Of a DNA stretch of 64,000 bases, positions 35,014 through 43,716 are shown piece after piece. The stretch lies in the NCBI RefSeq assembly GCF_042657185.1, contig NZ_JBHSNN010000013.1; one strand, 5' to 3'. The DNA is from Ureibacillus thermophilus. GTDB taxonomy: Bacteria > Bacillota > Bacilli > Bacillales_A > Planococcaceae. Under the pieces are notes generated by a model. It ran no database searches. It was given only the letters and a program-made list of their open reading frames with translations, and was not told the origin of the DNA. A program made the position numbers and the translations under genes. Within the stretch, counting starts at the first letter, position 1, and the number at the start of each line of letters is the position of its first letter.

Positions 35014-36774
35014 ATGAGAAAGACAAAAATTGTATGTACCATTGGACCTGCAAGCGAATCCCCTGAAGTTCTTGAGGAACTAATGAAGGCGGGGATGAAT
35101 GTAGCAAGATTAAATTTTTCCCATGGTACCCATGAGGAACATGCAATGCGCATTGCGACAATTCGGGATGTAGCGAATCGTTTAAATAAAATTGTCGGCA
35201 TTTTGCTTGATACAAAAGGTCCTGAAATTAGAACCCATAATATGAAAAATGGGGAAGTGCATTTGCAAACTGGACAAGTCATTGACATTTCAATGAAGGA
35301 AGTACTAGGGGATGAAACTTGTTTTTCTATTACCTATGATCGGTTGATTTATGATGTGAATCAAAACGATATTATTTTGCTGGACGACGGACTTATTCAA
35401 TTGCGCGTATTAGCAAAGGATTACGAAAAAGGGCTGATTCATACAATTGTTGAAAATGCCGGTATTTTAAAAAATAAAAAAGGTGTCAATGTCCCAGGCG
35501 TTTCCATCAAATTGCCTGGCATTACAGAGAAAGATGCGAAAGATATTTTATTTGGAATTGAGCAAGGAGTCGATTTTATCGCGGCTTCTTTTGTCCGAAC
35601 GGCAAAAGATGTGTTAGAAATTCGCGAACTGCTTGAACAAAACGGCGGAGGACATATTCAAATCATTCCGAAAATCGAAAATCGGGAAGGCGTTGAAAAC
35701 ATTGATGAAATTATTGAAGTCTCCGATGGATTGATGGTTGCCCGTGGAGACTTAGGGGTAGAAATTCCAGCAGAAGAAGTTCCGCTCGTGCAAAAAACGC
35801 TAATTAGAAAATGCAATCAATTAGGAAAACCGGTTATCACGGCAACTCAGATGCTCGACTCGATGCAGAGAAATCCTCGGCCAACTCGTGCGGAAGCAAG
35901 CGACGTAGCAAATGCGATCATCGATGGAACCGATGCAATTATGCTTTCAGGCGAAACAGCTGCAGGTATGTATCCGGTAGAATCAGTAAAAACGATGAAC
36001 CGCATTGCGGAATTTACAGAAAACTCTTTGGATTACCGTTCCATTGTTCAAAAACGGAGCCGAGAAAAGGGAACAACGATGACAGAAGCCCTTTCCCAGG
36101 CTGTTTCATACACTTCCATTAATTTAGGAGTAAAAGCGGTTTTAGCCCCAACTGCAAGCGGCACAACAGCCAAAATAATTGCCAAATACCGCCCAGGTGT
36201 GCCGATTATTGCAATTACAGATAATCAATCAACGGCTCAAAAATTAACCCTTGTTTGGGGAGTTGCACCAATTGTTACCCATAAAGTTAAAACAACGGAT
36301 GAAATTTTGGAGTTAGCCGTTGATGAAGCATTGAAACATGGCTATGTGGACCATGGGGATGTCGTGATTATTACAGCAGGCGTGCCAGTGGGAGAATCTG
36401 GAACGACGAACTTGATGAAAGTCCATGTGATTGGCGACCTTTTAGCCCGTGGACAAGGTATTGGCAAACAATCCGTCGTTGGAAGAGCGGTTGTTGTGAA
36501 AAACGCAGAAGAGGCGTTAGCTTATGATGTAGAAGGATGTATTTTGGTGACGGTTGGAACGGACCGGGAAATGATGCCAGTCATTGAAAAATGCCTCGGC
36601 ATTATTACGGAAGAAGGCGGATTAACAAGCCATGCCGCCGTTGTAGGTTTAAGCTTGGGCATCCCAGTCATCGTTGGGGTCAAAGAAGCCACATCCCTGA
36701 TCCGCCACGGTCAAGAAATTACAATGGATGCGGAAACGGGAGTTATTTATAAAGGACATGCAAGCGTCTTGTAA
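35014..36774 (+). CDS. pyk: Pyruvate kinase with C-terminal PEP-utilizer-like domain
   Basis: Converts phosphoenolpyruvate and ADP to pyruvate and ATP. The 586-residue protein has MRKTKIVCTIGPAS at the start, the catalytic loop IIPKIENREGVENIDEII, MVARGDLGVEIP and ATQMLDSM. After the usual kinase (about 470 residues) there is an extra domain with GGLTSHAAVVGLSLGIPVIVG, the mobile PEP-utilizer fold known from Bacillus/Geobacillus enzymes. The start at 35014 follows GGAG at 35001; ATG 34999 has no ribosome site. It forms an operon with pfkA. A family A element begins 12 bp after the stop. Confidence 0.96.
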   Translation: MRKTKIVCTIGPASESPEVLEELMKAGMNVARLNFSHGTHEEHAMRIATIRDVANRLNKIVGILLDTKGPEIRTHNMKNGEVHLQTGQVIDISMKEVLGDETCFSITYDRLIYDVNQNDIILLDDGLIQLRVLAKDYEKGLIHTIVENAGILKNKKGVNVPGVSIKLPGITEKDAKDILFGIEQGVDFIAASFVRTAKDVLEIRELLEQNGGGHIQIIPKIENREGVENIDEIIEVSDGLMVARGDLGVEIPAEEVPLVQKTLIRKCNQLGKPVITATQMLDSMQRNPRPTRAEASDVANAIIDGTDAIMLSGETAAGMYPVESVKTMNRIAEFTENSLDYRSIVQKRSREKGTTMTEALSQAVSYTSINLGVKAVLAPTASGTTAKIIAKYRPGVPIIAITDNQSTAQKLTLVWGVAPIVTHKVKTTDEILELAVDEALKHGYVDHGDVVIITAGVPVGESGTTNLMKVHVIGDLLARGQGIGKQSVVGRAVVVKNAEEALAYDVEGCILVTVGTDREMMPVIEKCLGIITEEGGLTSHAAVVGLSLGIPVIVGVKEATSLIRHGQEITMDAETGVIYKGHASVL

Positions 36775-36786
36775 TGAGAAAAAGGA

Positions 36787-37099
36787 GGCTGGGACATAAA
36801 CAAAAAATGAAAGGGGCAGTTGAAAGAGTTTTGATAAAAATTGATAGAACGAAAAATTGATTGAAGTGACGGGGCAAATTCCTGTCGCGCACGCTTAGTC
36901 GCAAAGCGGAGCAAGCTCAAGGAAGTAAATTCAAAGCTTTCCTGCAACAATCCCTCTCGAGACCACGAGGAGCGAAGGAATGAATCAGAGGAGGGCCTGC
37001 GGAAAGCGTCCCCGGAACGGAAATCAATTTTAATAACATATCAAAAAAACAACATTTTCTCCTTGGAGAAAATGTTGTTTTTTTAGAGTTGTCCCAACC
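36787..37099 (+). repeat. Family A element, copy 2 (core type 2)
   Basis: 313 bp bounded by GGCTGGGACA (36787-36796) and TGTCCCAACC (37090-37099). The outer parts match copy 1, but the core is different: TTCCTGTCGCGCACGC, GCGGAGCAAGCTCAAGGAAG, TTCAAAGCTTTCCTGCAAC and CTCTCGAGACCACGAGGAG. The terminal hairpin reads ACAACATTTTCTCC/GGAGAAAATGTTGT; compared with copy 1 one base pair is swapped on both sides, which keeps pairing. It lies downstream of pyk and likely acts as its 3' end. Confidence 0.92.
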
Positions 37100-37249
37100 T
37101 CTTATATTTTTTGTTTGCTTGAAAATGAACTAAGGAGCAATCAGATTTAAAAAATAACTTAGCATTGCCAATAGAAATTTGGTGAAACTTTTTTCCTATT
37201 ATTTCGTATATAAAAAGTATAAGAAAATGACGCTAATGGAGGGTATTCG

Positions 37250-37639
37250 TTGAAAAAATTTTTCTTGATTAGCATTGCATTTGTTTTAATAGAAATTGCG
37301 ATGTTCATCATTATCGGTAATTGGTTGGGCGTTTTAAGCACATTATTGCTTATTTTGCTTGCAAGCGTGTTAGGCGTTGCCATTACGAAAAAACAAGGGT
37401 TAAAATCTCTACAAAATATTCGGGACAGCATCAACAGGGGAGAACCGCCTGGATATGCCATGGTAGATGCATTTCTCGTATTTTTAGCGGGTGTTTTGTT
37501 TTTGCTTCCTGGTTTTATTTCTGATTTGATCGCTTTTACAATGGCTCTCCCTTGGACTAGACAATTGTACAAGCCTATGATTGTGGAATGGATTCGAAAA
37601 AGAATGGAGAACAATCAAGTCATTATCATCCGGAGATAG
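37250..37639 (+). CDS. fxsA: FxsA-family membrane protein
   Basis: A 129-residue cytoplasmic-membrane protein of unknown mechanism; the E. coli homologue, when overproduced, eases F-plasmid exclusion of phage T7. It has three to four hydrophobic segments (about 3-22, 25-45, 70-100) and the conserved LLPGFISDLIAF stretch. Translation starts at TTG 37250 after TGGAGGG. Its 3' end overlaps the convergent ytvI gene by 14 bp, so no separate terminator fits between them. The 150 bp between the family A element and this gene are AT-rich without a gene. Confidence 0.88.
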   Translation: MKKFFLISIAFVLIEIAMFIIIGNWLGVLSTLLLILLASVLGVAITKKQGLKSLQNIRDSINRGEPPGYAMVDAFLVFLAGVLFLLPGFISDLIAFTMALPWTRQLYKPMIVEWIRKRMENNQVIIIRR

Positions 37640-38597
37640 TTTTTTGCTTGAGCTTGACGGCAACCAACAACAAAAACGGACTGAGCAAAATCCCATAGAC
37701 GCCGAATAACAAAATGGAGGCAGCGCTGATGAAAAATGTGTGGACCGTTCGCAGCTGGAAAGTGGATGCCCACAATAAGGATTCAGTTAGCTGCCTTGTA
37801 ATTTGAATAAAAATATAAAGCAAAAGCAAGGCAAAACTTAAAAACTTTTCTCCAATGGCGAAAAAGTAGATGGCAATCGGAATGAGAAATAAACCAATTC
37901 CGAAAAACGGAAGCACATCGGCAAAAGAAATTAAAAAGGCTTTATTCAATGGCTTATCAAATTGAAGCAATGCAAGTCCAATACTTAGAAGAAAAAAAGT
38001 AATGATGAACAACTGAAATTCTACGTATAAAAAATAGCTAAACAGGTTTGTAGCTTTCTCGAAATATTGTTTCCAAGCATTGCGGTAAGATTTAGGAACA
38101 TAGATAAAAAACCAGTACCGATCTCTTTTAGATTCAAATAAAGCAAAGAAAAAGGCGACGAAAAAAACAAAGATTTCAAATAAATATTGAAAAATATTTT
38201 GCAAGTAACTTGCTAAGCCCATAATGGCTGTATCAATATATTTTAATGATTCGTTGAAAAGTTTTTCCAATATGAATAAATATTCGGAATTAAACAATTG
38301 AAGATCTTCTACTTGTTTCTTTACTTCTGGGTAAATGGAAATAATGCTTTGGATGGTGATATAAAAGAAGGAATAAAAAGATAGGAAAATTAATATAGAT
38401 ATAATGATGGCACTAATGATATAAGGAAGTTTCAATCGTTGATGGAAAAAGTGGATAATTGGGTATAATAAATATGCAAAAAGTATTGCAAGCGAGATTG
38501 GGAGCACAAGCCATAGGAAAACAAAATATAGAATCAAGACTAAAAATTGAATTTTATTTTGATTGGTATAATCTGAAAATTTATTCAATTGCAACAA
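37626..38597 (-). CDS. ytvI: YtvI-like membrane protein (AI-2E transporter/permease family)
   Basis: A 323-residue multi-pass membrane protein with about seven to eight hydrophobic segments and the family motif region FADVLPFFGIGLFLIPIAIYFF near residues 220-245. YtvI of Bacillus is described as a sporulation integral membrane protein; the wider family includes Na+/H+ antiporters and exporters. The protein is shorter than the ~370 residues I recall for B. subtilis. It probably starts at TTG 38597 (or 38594) after AGGAG at 38608-38604, divergent from citZ. Function is inferred from position and family. Confidence 0.8.
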   Translation of the reverse strand: MLQLNKFSDYTNQNKIQFLVLILYFVFLWLVLPISLAILFAYLLYPIIHFFHQRLKLPYIISAIIISILIFLSFYSFFYITIQSIISIYPEVKKQVEDLQLFNSEYLFILEKLFNESLKYIDTAIMGLASYLQNIFQYLFEIFVFFVAFFFALFESKRDRYWFFIYVPKSYRNAWKQYFEKATNLFSYFLYVEFQLFIITFFLLSIGLALLQFDKPLNKAFLISFADVLPFFGIGLFLIPIAIYFFAIGEKFLSFALLLLYIFIQITRQLTESLLWASTFQLRTVHTFFISAASILLFGVYGILLSPFLLLVAVKLKQKTISG

Positions 38598-38705
38598 TCA
38601 TCACTCCTAATTTTAAGTAAATATAATCTCGAACACGAAAAAATATTCGTCGAAAAATTTCACTTTTCTTCGAAACACTTTTTTTCCTTTATTTTTGAAA
38701 AAATA

Positions 38706-38754
38706 TTCACAATGCCGTCAAAATTTATTATAATGTTCATTGTAAGCGATTTAA
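38706..38754 (+). promoter_or_regulatory. citZ promoter with cre-like sequence
   Basis: TTCACA (38706-38711), 17 bp, TATAAT (38729-38734). Seven bases downstream, TGTAAGCGATTTAA (38741-38754) matches the catabolite-response-element consensus except for one position (C to A). CcpA repression of citZ is established in B. subtilis; its use here is inferred. Confidence 0.65.
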
Positions 38755-38782
38755 TAATAGGTTCATTTTGAGCGAAACGACC

Positions 38783-38815
38783 GTAAGTGGTATAAAAGAA
38801 AAAGAAAGCACTTAC
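38783..38815 (+). other. Hairpin in the citZ 5' untranslated region
   Basis: GTAAGTG (38783-38789) pairs with CACTTAC (38809-38815) around a 19-nt purine-rich loop, about 50 bp before the start codon. Possible mRNA stabiliser or regulatory site. Confidence 0.4.
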
Positions 38816-38868
38816 AAACAGAACTTACATTTTTTATTAAATCTTTTTAAGAGAGGGAGCGATTTTTT

Positions 38869-39984
38869 ATGACAGCAACACGCGGATTAGAAGGTATTAT
38901 TGCTGCTGAATCCAAAATCAGTTCAATAATCGATGATAATCTTACATATGTAGGTTATAGCATCGATGACTTAGCGGAAAACTCTTCATTTGAAGAAGTT
39001 GTTTATCTATTATGGCATCAACGTTTACCAAAACAAGAAGAATTAGATGAACTTAAACAACAATTAGCTGAAAATGCTGAAATTCCTCAACAAATTATCG
39101 ATTTATTTAAATCAATGCCTATCGATAAAGTTCATCCAATGGCTGCGTTGCGCACAGCAGTTTCATTGCTTGCTTCATACGATGATGAAGCGGATGTAAT
39201 GAGCGAAGAAGCAAACTACAGAAAAGCAATCCGCATTCAAGCGAAAATCGGCACAATCGTAGCAGCATTCTCTCGCATCCGTAGAGGTTTAGAGCCAGTT
39301 GCTCCAAAAGTTGAACTAGGCTATGCAGCAAACTTCTTATACATGTTGCACGGAAAAGAGCCAGATCCAATCGAAGTTGAAGCATTCAACAAAGCATTAG
39401 TATTGCATGCAGACCATGAATTAAACGCTTCAACATTCACTGCACGCGTTTGCGTAGCTACACTTTCAGATGTATATTCTGGAATCACTGCTGCAATCGG
39501 CGCGTTAAAAGGACCACTTCATGGTGGAGCAAACGAACAAGTAATGAAAATGTTAACTGAAATCGGTTCAATTGAAAATGTAGAACCATATATCATGAAT
39601 AAATTAAATAACAAAGAAAAAATCATGGGCTTCGGTCACCGCGTATACCGCAAAGGCGACCCACGTGCAAAACATTTGCGCGTAATGAGCGAAAAATTAA
39701 CTAAATTAAGAGGTAAACCAGAATTATATGAAATGTCAGTGAAAATCCATGACCTTGTTGTTGGTCAAAAAGGACTTCCAGCAAACGTTGACTTCTTCTC
39801 AGCATCTGTGTATGACTCACTTGACATTGAACATGACCTATTCACACCAATCTTTGCAGTATCTCGTACATCAGGATGGCTTGCACACATTCTTGAACAA
39901 TATGCAAATAACCGCTTAATCCGTCCTCGTGCTGAATATGTTGGTCCAAAACATCAACAATATGTTCCAATTGAAGAAAGATAA
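38869..39984 (+). CDS. citZ: Citrate synthase
   Basis: Condenses oxaloacetate and acetyl-CoA to citrate. The 371 residues correspond to the smaller dimeric Gram-positive enzyme. The catalytic residues are recognisable in HADHELNASTFTARV, GALKGPLHGGANEQV and MGFGHRVYRKGDPRA. It starts at ATG 38869 after AGAGAGGGAG. icd follows after 104 bp that include a strong hairpin without a T tract, so citZ and icd are likely a partly coupled operon. Confidence 0.97.
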   Translation: MTATRGLEGIIAAESKISSIIDDNLTYVGYSIDDLAENSSFEEVVYLLWHQRLPKQEELDELKQQLAENAEIPQQIIDLFKSMPIDKVHPMAALRTAVSLLASYDDEADVMSEEANYRKAIRIQAKIGTIVAAFSRIRRGLEPVAPKVELGYAANFLYMLHGKEPDPIEVEAFNKALVLHADHELNASTFTARVCVATLSDVYSGITAAIGALKGPLHGGANEQVMKMLTEIGSIENVEPYIMNKLNNKEKIMGFGHRVYRKGDPRAKHLRVMSEKLTKLRGKPELYEMSVKIHDLVVGQKGLPANVDFFSASVYDSLDIEHDLFTPIFAVSRTSGWLAHILEQYANNRLIRPRAEYVGPKHQQYVPIEER

Positions 39985-40030
39985 TGAATAAATTAGAATG
40001 AAAAAATTTTAGAAAATATGCTAAAATACA

Positions 40031-40062
40031 CTAGGACTGTGTTTTATATAACACAGTCCTAG
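40031..40062 (+). other. Strong intercistronic hairpin between citZ and icd
   Basis: A 13-bp perfect stem, CTAGGACTGTGTT with AACACAGTCCTAG, with a 6-nt loop and no T run. It is more consistent with mRNA stabilisation or processing than with full termination. Confidence 0.7.
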
Positions 40063-40088
40063 ACTTATGAATATAGGAGGCAACATTC

Positions 40089-41354
40089 ATGACTAACGGT
40101 AAAATTACAGTAGAAAATGGTAAATTAATAGTACCTAATAATCCAATCATTCCTTTCATCGAAGGAGATGGTACTGGACCAGATATTTGGGCTGCTGCTG
40201 TTCGCGTATTCGATGCAGCTGTTGAAAAAGCTTACAATGGTGAAAGAAAAATTCAATGGTTAGAAGTTCTTGCGGGTGAAAAAGCTTTTAATCAAACTGG
40301 TGAATGGTTACCACAAGAAACATTAGATAAAATCAGCGAATATTTAATCGCAATCAAAGGTCCTCTTACAACTCCAGTAGGTGGAGGAATTCGTTCTCTA
40401 AACGTTGCATTGCGTCAAGAATTAGACTTGTACGTATGCTTACGCCCTGTTCGTTACTTCGAAGGTGTCCCATCTCCTGTAAAACACCCTGAACACGTTG
40501 ACATGGTAATTTTCCGTGAAAATACAGAAGACATTTACGCAGGTATTGAATACGAAGCGCAATCAGATGATGCGAAAAAATTAATCAAAATCTTACAAGA
40601 TGAATTTGGCGTGAAGAAAATCCGCTTCCCAGAATCTTCTGCAATTGGTATTAAACCAGTTTCAATCGAAGGTTCTGAACGCTTAATCCGCGCTGCAATT
40701 GAATATGCAATCCGCGAAGGCCGCAAATCTGTAACATTAGTTCATAAAGGTAACATCATGAAATTCACTGAAGGCGGCTTCAAAAAATGGGGTTATGCAT
40801 TAGCTGAACGTGAATTCGGCGATAAAGTATTCACATGGGATCAATACGACCGCATTAAAGCAGAAAAAGGTGTTGAAGCAGCGAATGCAGCACAAGCTGA
40901 AGCTGAAGCAGCTGGCAAAATTATCGTAAAAGATACAATCGCTGATATCTTCTTACAACAAGTATTAACTCGTCCAAAAGAATTCGATGTAGTAGCAACA
41001 ATGAACTTAAACGGTGACTACATTTCTGACGCATTAGCTGCACAAGTTGGCGGTATCGGTATCGCTCCAGGAGCAAACATCAACTATGTAACTGGACATG
41101 CGATCTTCGAAGCAACTCACGGTACTGCTCCTAAATATGCAGGTTTAGATAAAGTGAACCCATCTTCAGTAATTCTTTCTGGTGTGTTAATGTTCGAACA
41201 CCTTGGCTGGAAAGAAGCAGCTGATATGATTATTAAAGCAATCGAAAAAACAATTGCTTCTAAAGTTGTAACATATGACTTCGCACGCTTAATGGATGGC
41301 GCGACAGAAGTGAAATGCTCTGAATTTGCAGATGCAGTTATTAAAAACCTTTAA
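40089..41354 (+). CDS. icd: Isocitrate dehydrogenase (NADP)
   Basis: Oxidatively decarboxylates isocitrate to 2-oxoglutarate. In the 421 residues are IPFIEGDGTGPDIW, the phosphorylatable-serine loop GGGIRSLNVALRQELDLYVC, FRENTEDIYAGIE, HKGNIMKFTEGGFKKWGY and HGTAPKYAGLDKVNPSS, the set seen in the NADP-dependent Bacillus and E. coli enzymes. The start at ATG 40089 follows AGGAGG. A terminator separates it from mdh, which may have an additional promoter. Confidence 0.97.
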   Translation: MTNGKITVENGKLIVPNNPIIPFIEGDGTGPDIWAAAVRVFDAAVEKAYNGERKIQWLEVLAGEKAFNQTGEWLPQETLDKISEYLIAIKGPLTTPVGGGIRSLNVALRQELDLYVCLRPVRYFEGVPSPVKHPEHVDMVIFRENTEDIYAGIEYEAQSDDAKKLIKILQDEFGVKKIRFPESSAIGIKPVSIEGSERLIRAAIEYAIREGRKSVTLVHKGNIMKFTEGGFKKWGYALAEREFGDKVFTWDQYDRIKAEKGVEAANAAQAEAEAAGKIIVKDTIADIFLQQVLTRPKEFDVVATMNLNGDYISDALAAQVGGIGIAPGANINYVTGHAIFEATHGTAPKYAGLDKVNPSSVILSGVLMFEHLGWKEAADMIIKAIEKTIASKVVTYDFARLMDGATEVKCSEFADAVIKNL

Positions 41355-41420
41355 TTCTTAAAAAAGAGTAAATAGTTAGAAGGATTTTCAACAGCTGTTG
41401 TTGAATTTCTATAATAAATT

Positions 41421-41458
41421 GGGCCGTCTCAATCACCAGAAAGGGACGACCCTTTTTA
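41421..41458 (+). terminator. Terminator between icd and mdh
   Basis: GGGCCGTC (41421-41428) pairs with GACGACCC (41445-41452), one mismatch, followed by TTTTTAT. Confidence 0.75.
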
Positions 41459-41488
41459 TATATCAAAAACATAATGGGGGTCATACAT

Positions 41489-42427
41489 ATGTCTTTAAAA
41501 AGAAAAAAAATTTCTGTTATTGGGGCAGGCTTTACAGGCGCAACAACAGCGTTTTTATTGGCTCAAAAGGAATTAGGTGATGTGGTGTTAGTGGATATTC
41601 CGGAGGCGGAAAATCCAACAAAAGGAAAAGCGTTGGATATGTGGGAAGCCGCGCCAATCCAAGGCTACGATTCCTATGTGATCGGCACTTCCGATTATGA
41701 AAAAACGGCCAATTCCGATTTGGTGATTATAACAGCAGGTGTTGCAAGAAAGCCTGGCATGAGCCGCGATGATTTAGTGCAAATCAATCAAAATGTCGTA
41801 AAGTCCGTAACGAAAGAAATTATGAAATATTCAAAAGACCCGACAATCATTGTTTTAACGAACCCTGTAGATGCCATGACATACGTCGCATATAAAGAAT
41901 CCGGCCTTCCAAAAAATAAAGTGATGGGGCAATCCGGTATTTTAGATACAGCCAGATTCCGCGCCTTTATTGCAGAGGAATTAAACGTATCTGTAAAAGA
42001 TGTGACTGGCTTTGTTTTAGGCGGCCATGGGGATTCAATGGTGCCACTCACTCGCTATTCTTATGTGGGAGGAATACCAGTTGAAACATTAGTACCAAAA
42101 GAACGATTAGAGCAAATTGTTCAAAGAACACGGGTTGGCGGCGGTGAAATCGTTAATTTATTAGGAAATGGTTCTGCTTATTATGCTCCATCAGCTGCCC
42201 TTGTGGAAATGGCAGAAGCCATCATCAAAGACCAGCGCCGCATTTTGCCGACAGTTGCTTATTTAGAAGGGGAATACGGATTTCAAGATATTTTCTTAGG
42301 TGTGCCAACCCTTTTAGGTGCCAACGGGGTGGAAAAAATCTATGAATTGGAATTAACAGAGGAAGAGCAAGCTGCATTGAAAAAATCAGCTGAATCCGTC
42401 ATAAACGTCATGCAAGCATTAAAATAA
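41489..42427 (+). CDS. mdh: Malate dehydrogenase
   Basis: NAD-dependent oxidation of malate to oxaloacetate. The 312-residue LDH-like type has ISVIGAGFTGATTAFLLA (dinucleotide fold), ITAGVARKPGMSRDDL with the substrate-binding Arg, TNPVDAMTYVAYK, LDTARFR and the catalytic His in GGHGDSMVPL. Malate specificity is supported by the Arg in the RKPGMSR loop rather than the lactate-type Gln. The start at ATG 41489 follows GGGGGT; an in-frame ATG at 41474 overlaps that ribosome site. Confidence 0.96.
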   Translation: MSLKRKKISVIGAGFTGATTAFLLAQKELGDVVLVDIPEAENPTKGKALDMWEAAPIQGYDSYVIGTSDYEKTANSDLVIITAGVARKPGMSRDDLVQINQNVVKSVTKEIMKYSKDPTIIVLTNPVDAMTYVAYKESGLPKNKVMGQSGILDTARFRAFIAEELNVSVKDVTGFVLGGHGDSMVPLTRYSYVGGIPVETLVPKERLEQIVQRTRVGGGEIVNLLGNGSAYYAPSAALVEMAEAIIKDQRRILPTVAYLEGEYGFQDIFLGVPTLLGANGVEKIYELELTEEEQAALKKSAESVINVMQALK

Positions 42428-42510
42428 TCCAATGTTGTGATTGTGGCTATTTTCTGAAAAAATTGATACTATGGAAGTGTAACGGATTTTATTTAGGAGG
42501 AATTATTCAA

Positions 42511-42960
42511 TTGTTAAAAGGGACTAGAACCAAGATAGGGAAAAAAATTGATGAAATTGAAATTGGCGAGAGGGTTCACTTAGTAGAAACAATTGAAGAT
42601 AAAGACTTGCTTTTATATTTAGGATTAACAAATGATAATAACCCATTGTATATTCAACATGAATATGCGAAAGAAACAGTTTTTAAAAAACCGATTGTCC
42701 CGCCAATCATGCTGAATGGGATTGTGACGAGTGCCGTTTCCAAGCTCTTGCCTGGTCCGGGGTCGCATATTTGGGAACAAAATTTGAAATATTTGCAACC
42801 AGTGTACCACTATGAAACAATCGAAGTTTTATTGGAAGTACAGAACATTGATTATGAAAATCAATTAGTAACCATTCAAGTCAATGGAATCAATCAAAAT
42901 AACCAGATCGTCATGCAAGGTATGTTGAAAGTTCTGCCTCCTTCTGAAAAAGCGAACTGA
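42511..42960 (+). CDS. MaoC-like hotdog-fold dehydratase/hydratase
   Basis: A 149-residue single-domain hotdog protein related to (R)-specific enoyl-CoA hydratases. The conserved stretch LGLTNDNNPLYIQHEYAKETVFKKPIVPPIM resembles the catalytic Asp/His loop (D-x5-H): the Asp and Asn are present, and the His lies in QHEYA. It starts at TTG 42511 after AGGAGG and lies between mdh and phoP, 83 bp after mdh. Substrate unknown. It could also be a non-catalytic MaoC paralogue. Confidence 0.8.
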   Translation: MLKGTRTKIGKKIDEIEIGERVHLVETIEDKDLLLYLGLTNDNNPLYIQHEYAKETVFKKPIVPPIMLNGIVTSAVSKLLPGPGSHIWEQNLKYLQPVYHYETIEVLLEVQNIDYENQLVTIQVNGINQNNQIVMQGMLKVLPPSEKAN

Positions 42961-43008
42961 TTTGAAATATAGGGAGTTTCAAATCATTAAGAAATTATGG
43001 AGGAAAAA

Positions 43009-43716
43009 ATGACATCGAATAAAACCATTTTAATTGTAGAAGACGAAACATCGATTGCAACATTGATTAAGTACAATTTAGAACGTGCTGGATATGATGT
43101 ATTAGTGGCGAATGATGGAAAGGAAGGATTCGAGCTCGCACTGAATGAATCTCCGGATTTAATCTTACTGGATTTAATGCTGCCCTCGATGGATGGGATG
43201 GAGATTTGCAAAGAATTGAGAAGACAAAAGAAAAATATTCCCATCATAATGCTAACGGCTCGGGATGAAGAATTTGATAAAGTTTTGGGGCTTGAACTAG
43301 GGGCAGATGACTATATGACAAAACCTTTTAGCCCTAGGGAACTCATCGCCCGTGTTAAAGCTGTTTTGCGCCGATTCCAATCCGTTCCTCATGAACAAGA
43401 AAAAAGGAAATATTATCAATTTGGAAATTTAGAAGTTTATCCAGAGCGTTTTGAAGCTTTTTTAGATAAAATTCCTCTTGAATTTACTCCGAAAGAATTC
43501 GAATTGCTTGTGTATTTAGTGGAAAATAAAAATCGTGTATTGACTCGCGAACAATTATTGAGTGCTGTTTGGAATTATGATTTTGTAGGGGATACGCGAA
43601 TCGTTGACGTTCATATCAGCCATTTGCGAGATAAAATTGAAGAAAATAGCCGCAAACCAAAGTTTATAAAAACCATAAGAGGAATCGGTTATAAATTTGA
43701 GGAGCCAAAGCTATGA
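43009..43716 (+). CDS. phoP: PhoP, phosphate-response regulator
   Basis: An OmpR/PhoB-type response regulator of 235 residues. The receiver domain has the acidic pocket EDE, the phospho-acceptor D55 in LLDLMLP, and the conserved Lys in MTKPFSP. The winged-helix domain (about 135-235) contains LTPKEFELLVYLVENKNRVLTREQLL and the recognition helix RIVDVHISHLRDKIE. The start at 43009 follows GGAGGA; ATG 42997 precedes it. It overlaps phoR by 4 bp. Assignment to PhoP rests on the conserved mdh-phoPR-polA order. Confidence 0.92.
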   Translation: MTSNKTILIVEDETSIATLIKYNLERAGYDVLVANDGKEGFELALNESPDLILLDLMLPSMDGMEICKELRRQKKNIPIIMLTARDEEFDKVLGLELGADDYMTKPFSPRELIARVKAVLRRFQSVPHEQEKRKYYQFGNLEVYPERFEAFLDKIPLEFTPKEFELLVYLVENKNRVLTREQLLSAVWNYDFVGDTRIVDVHISHLRDKIEENSRKPKFIKTIRGIGYKFEEPKL

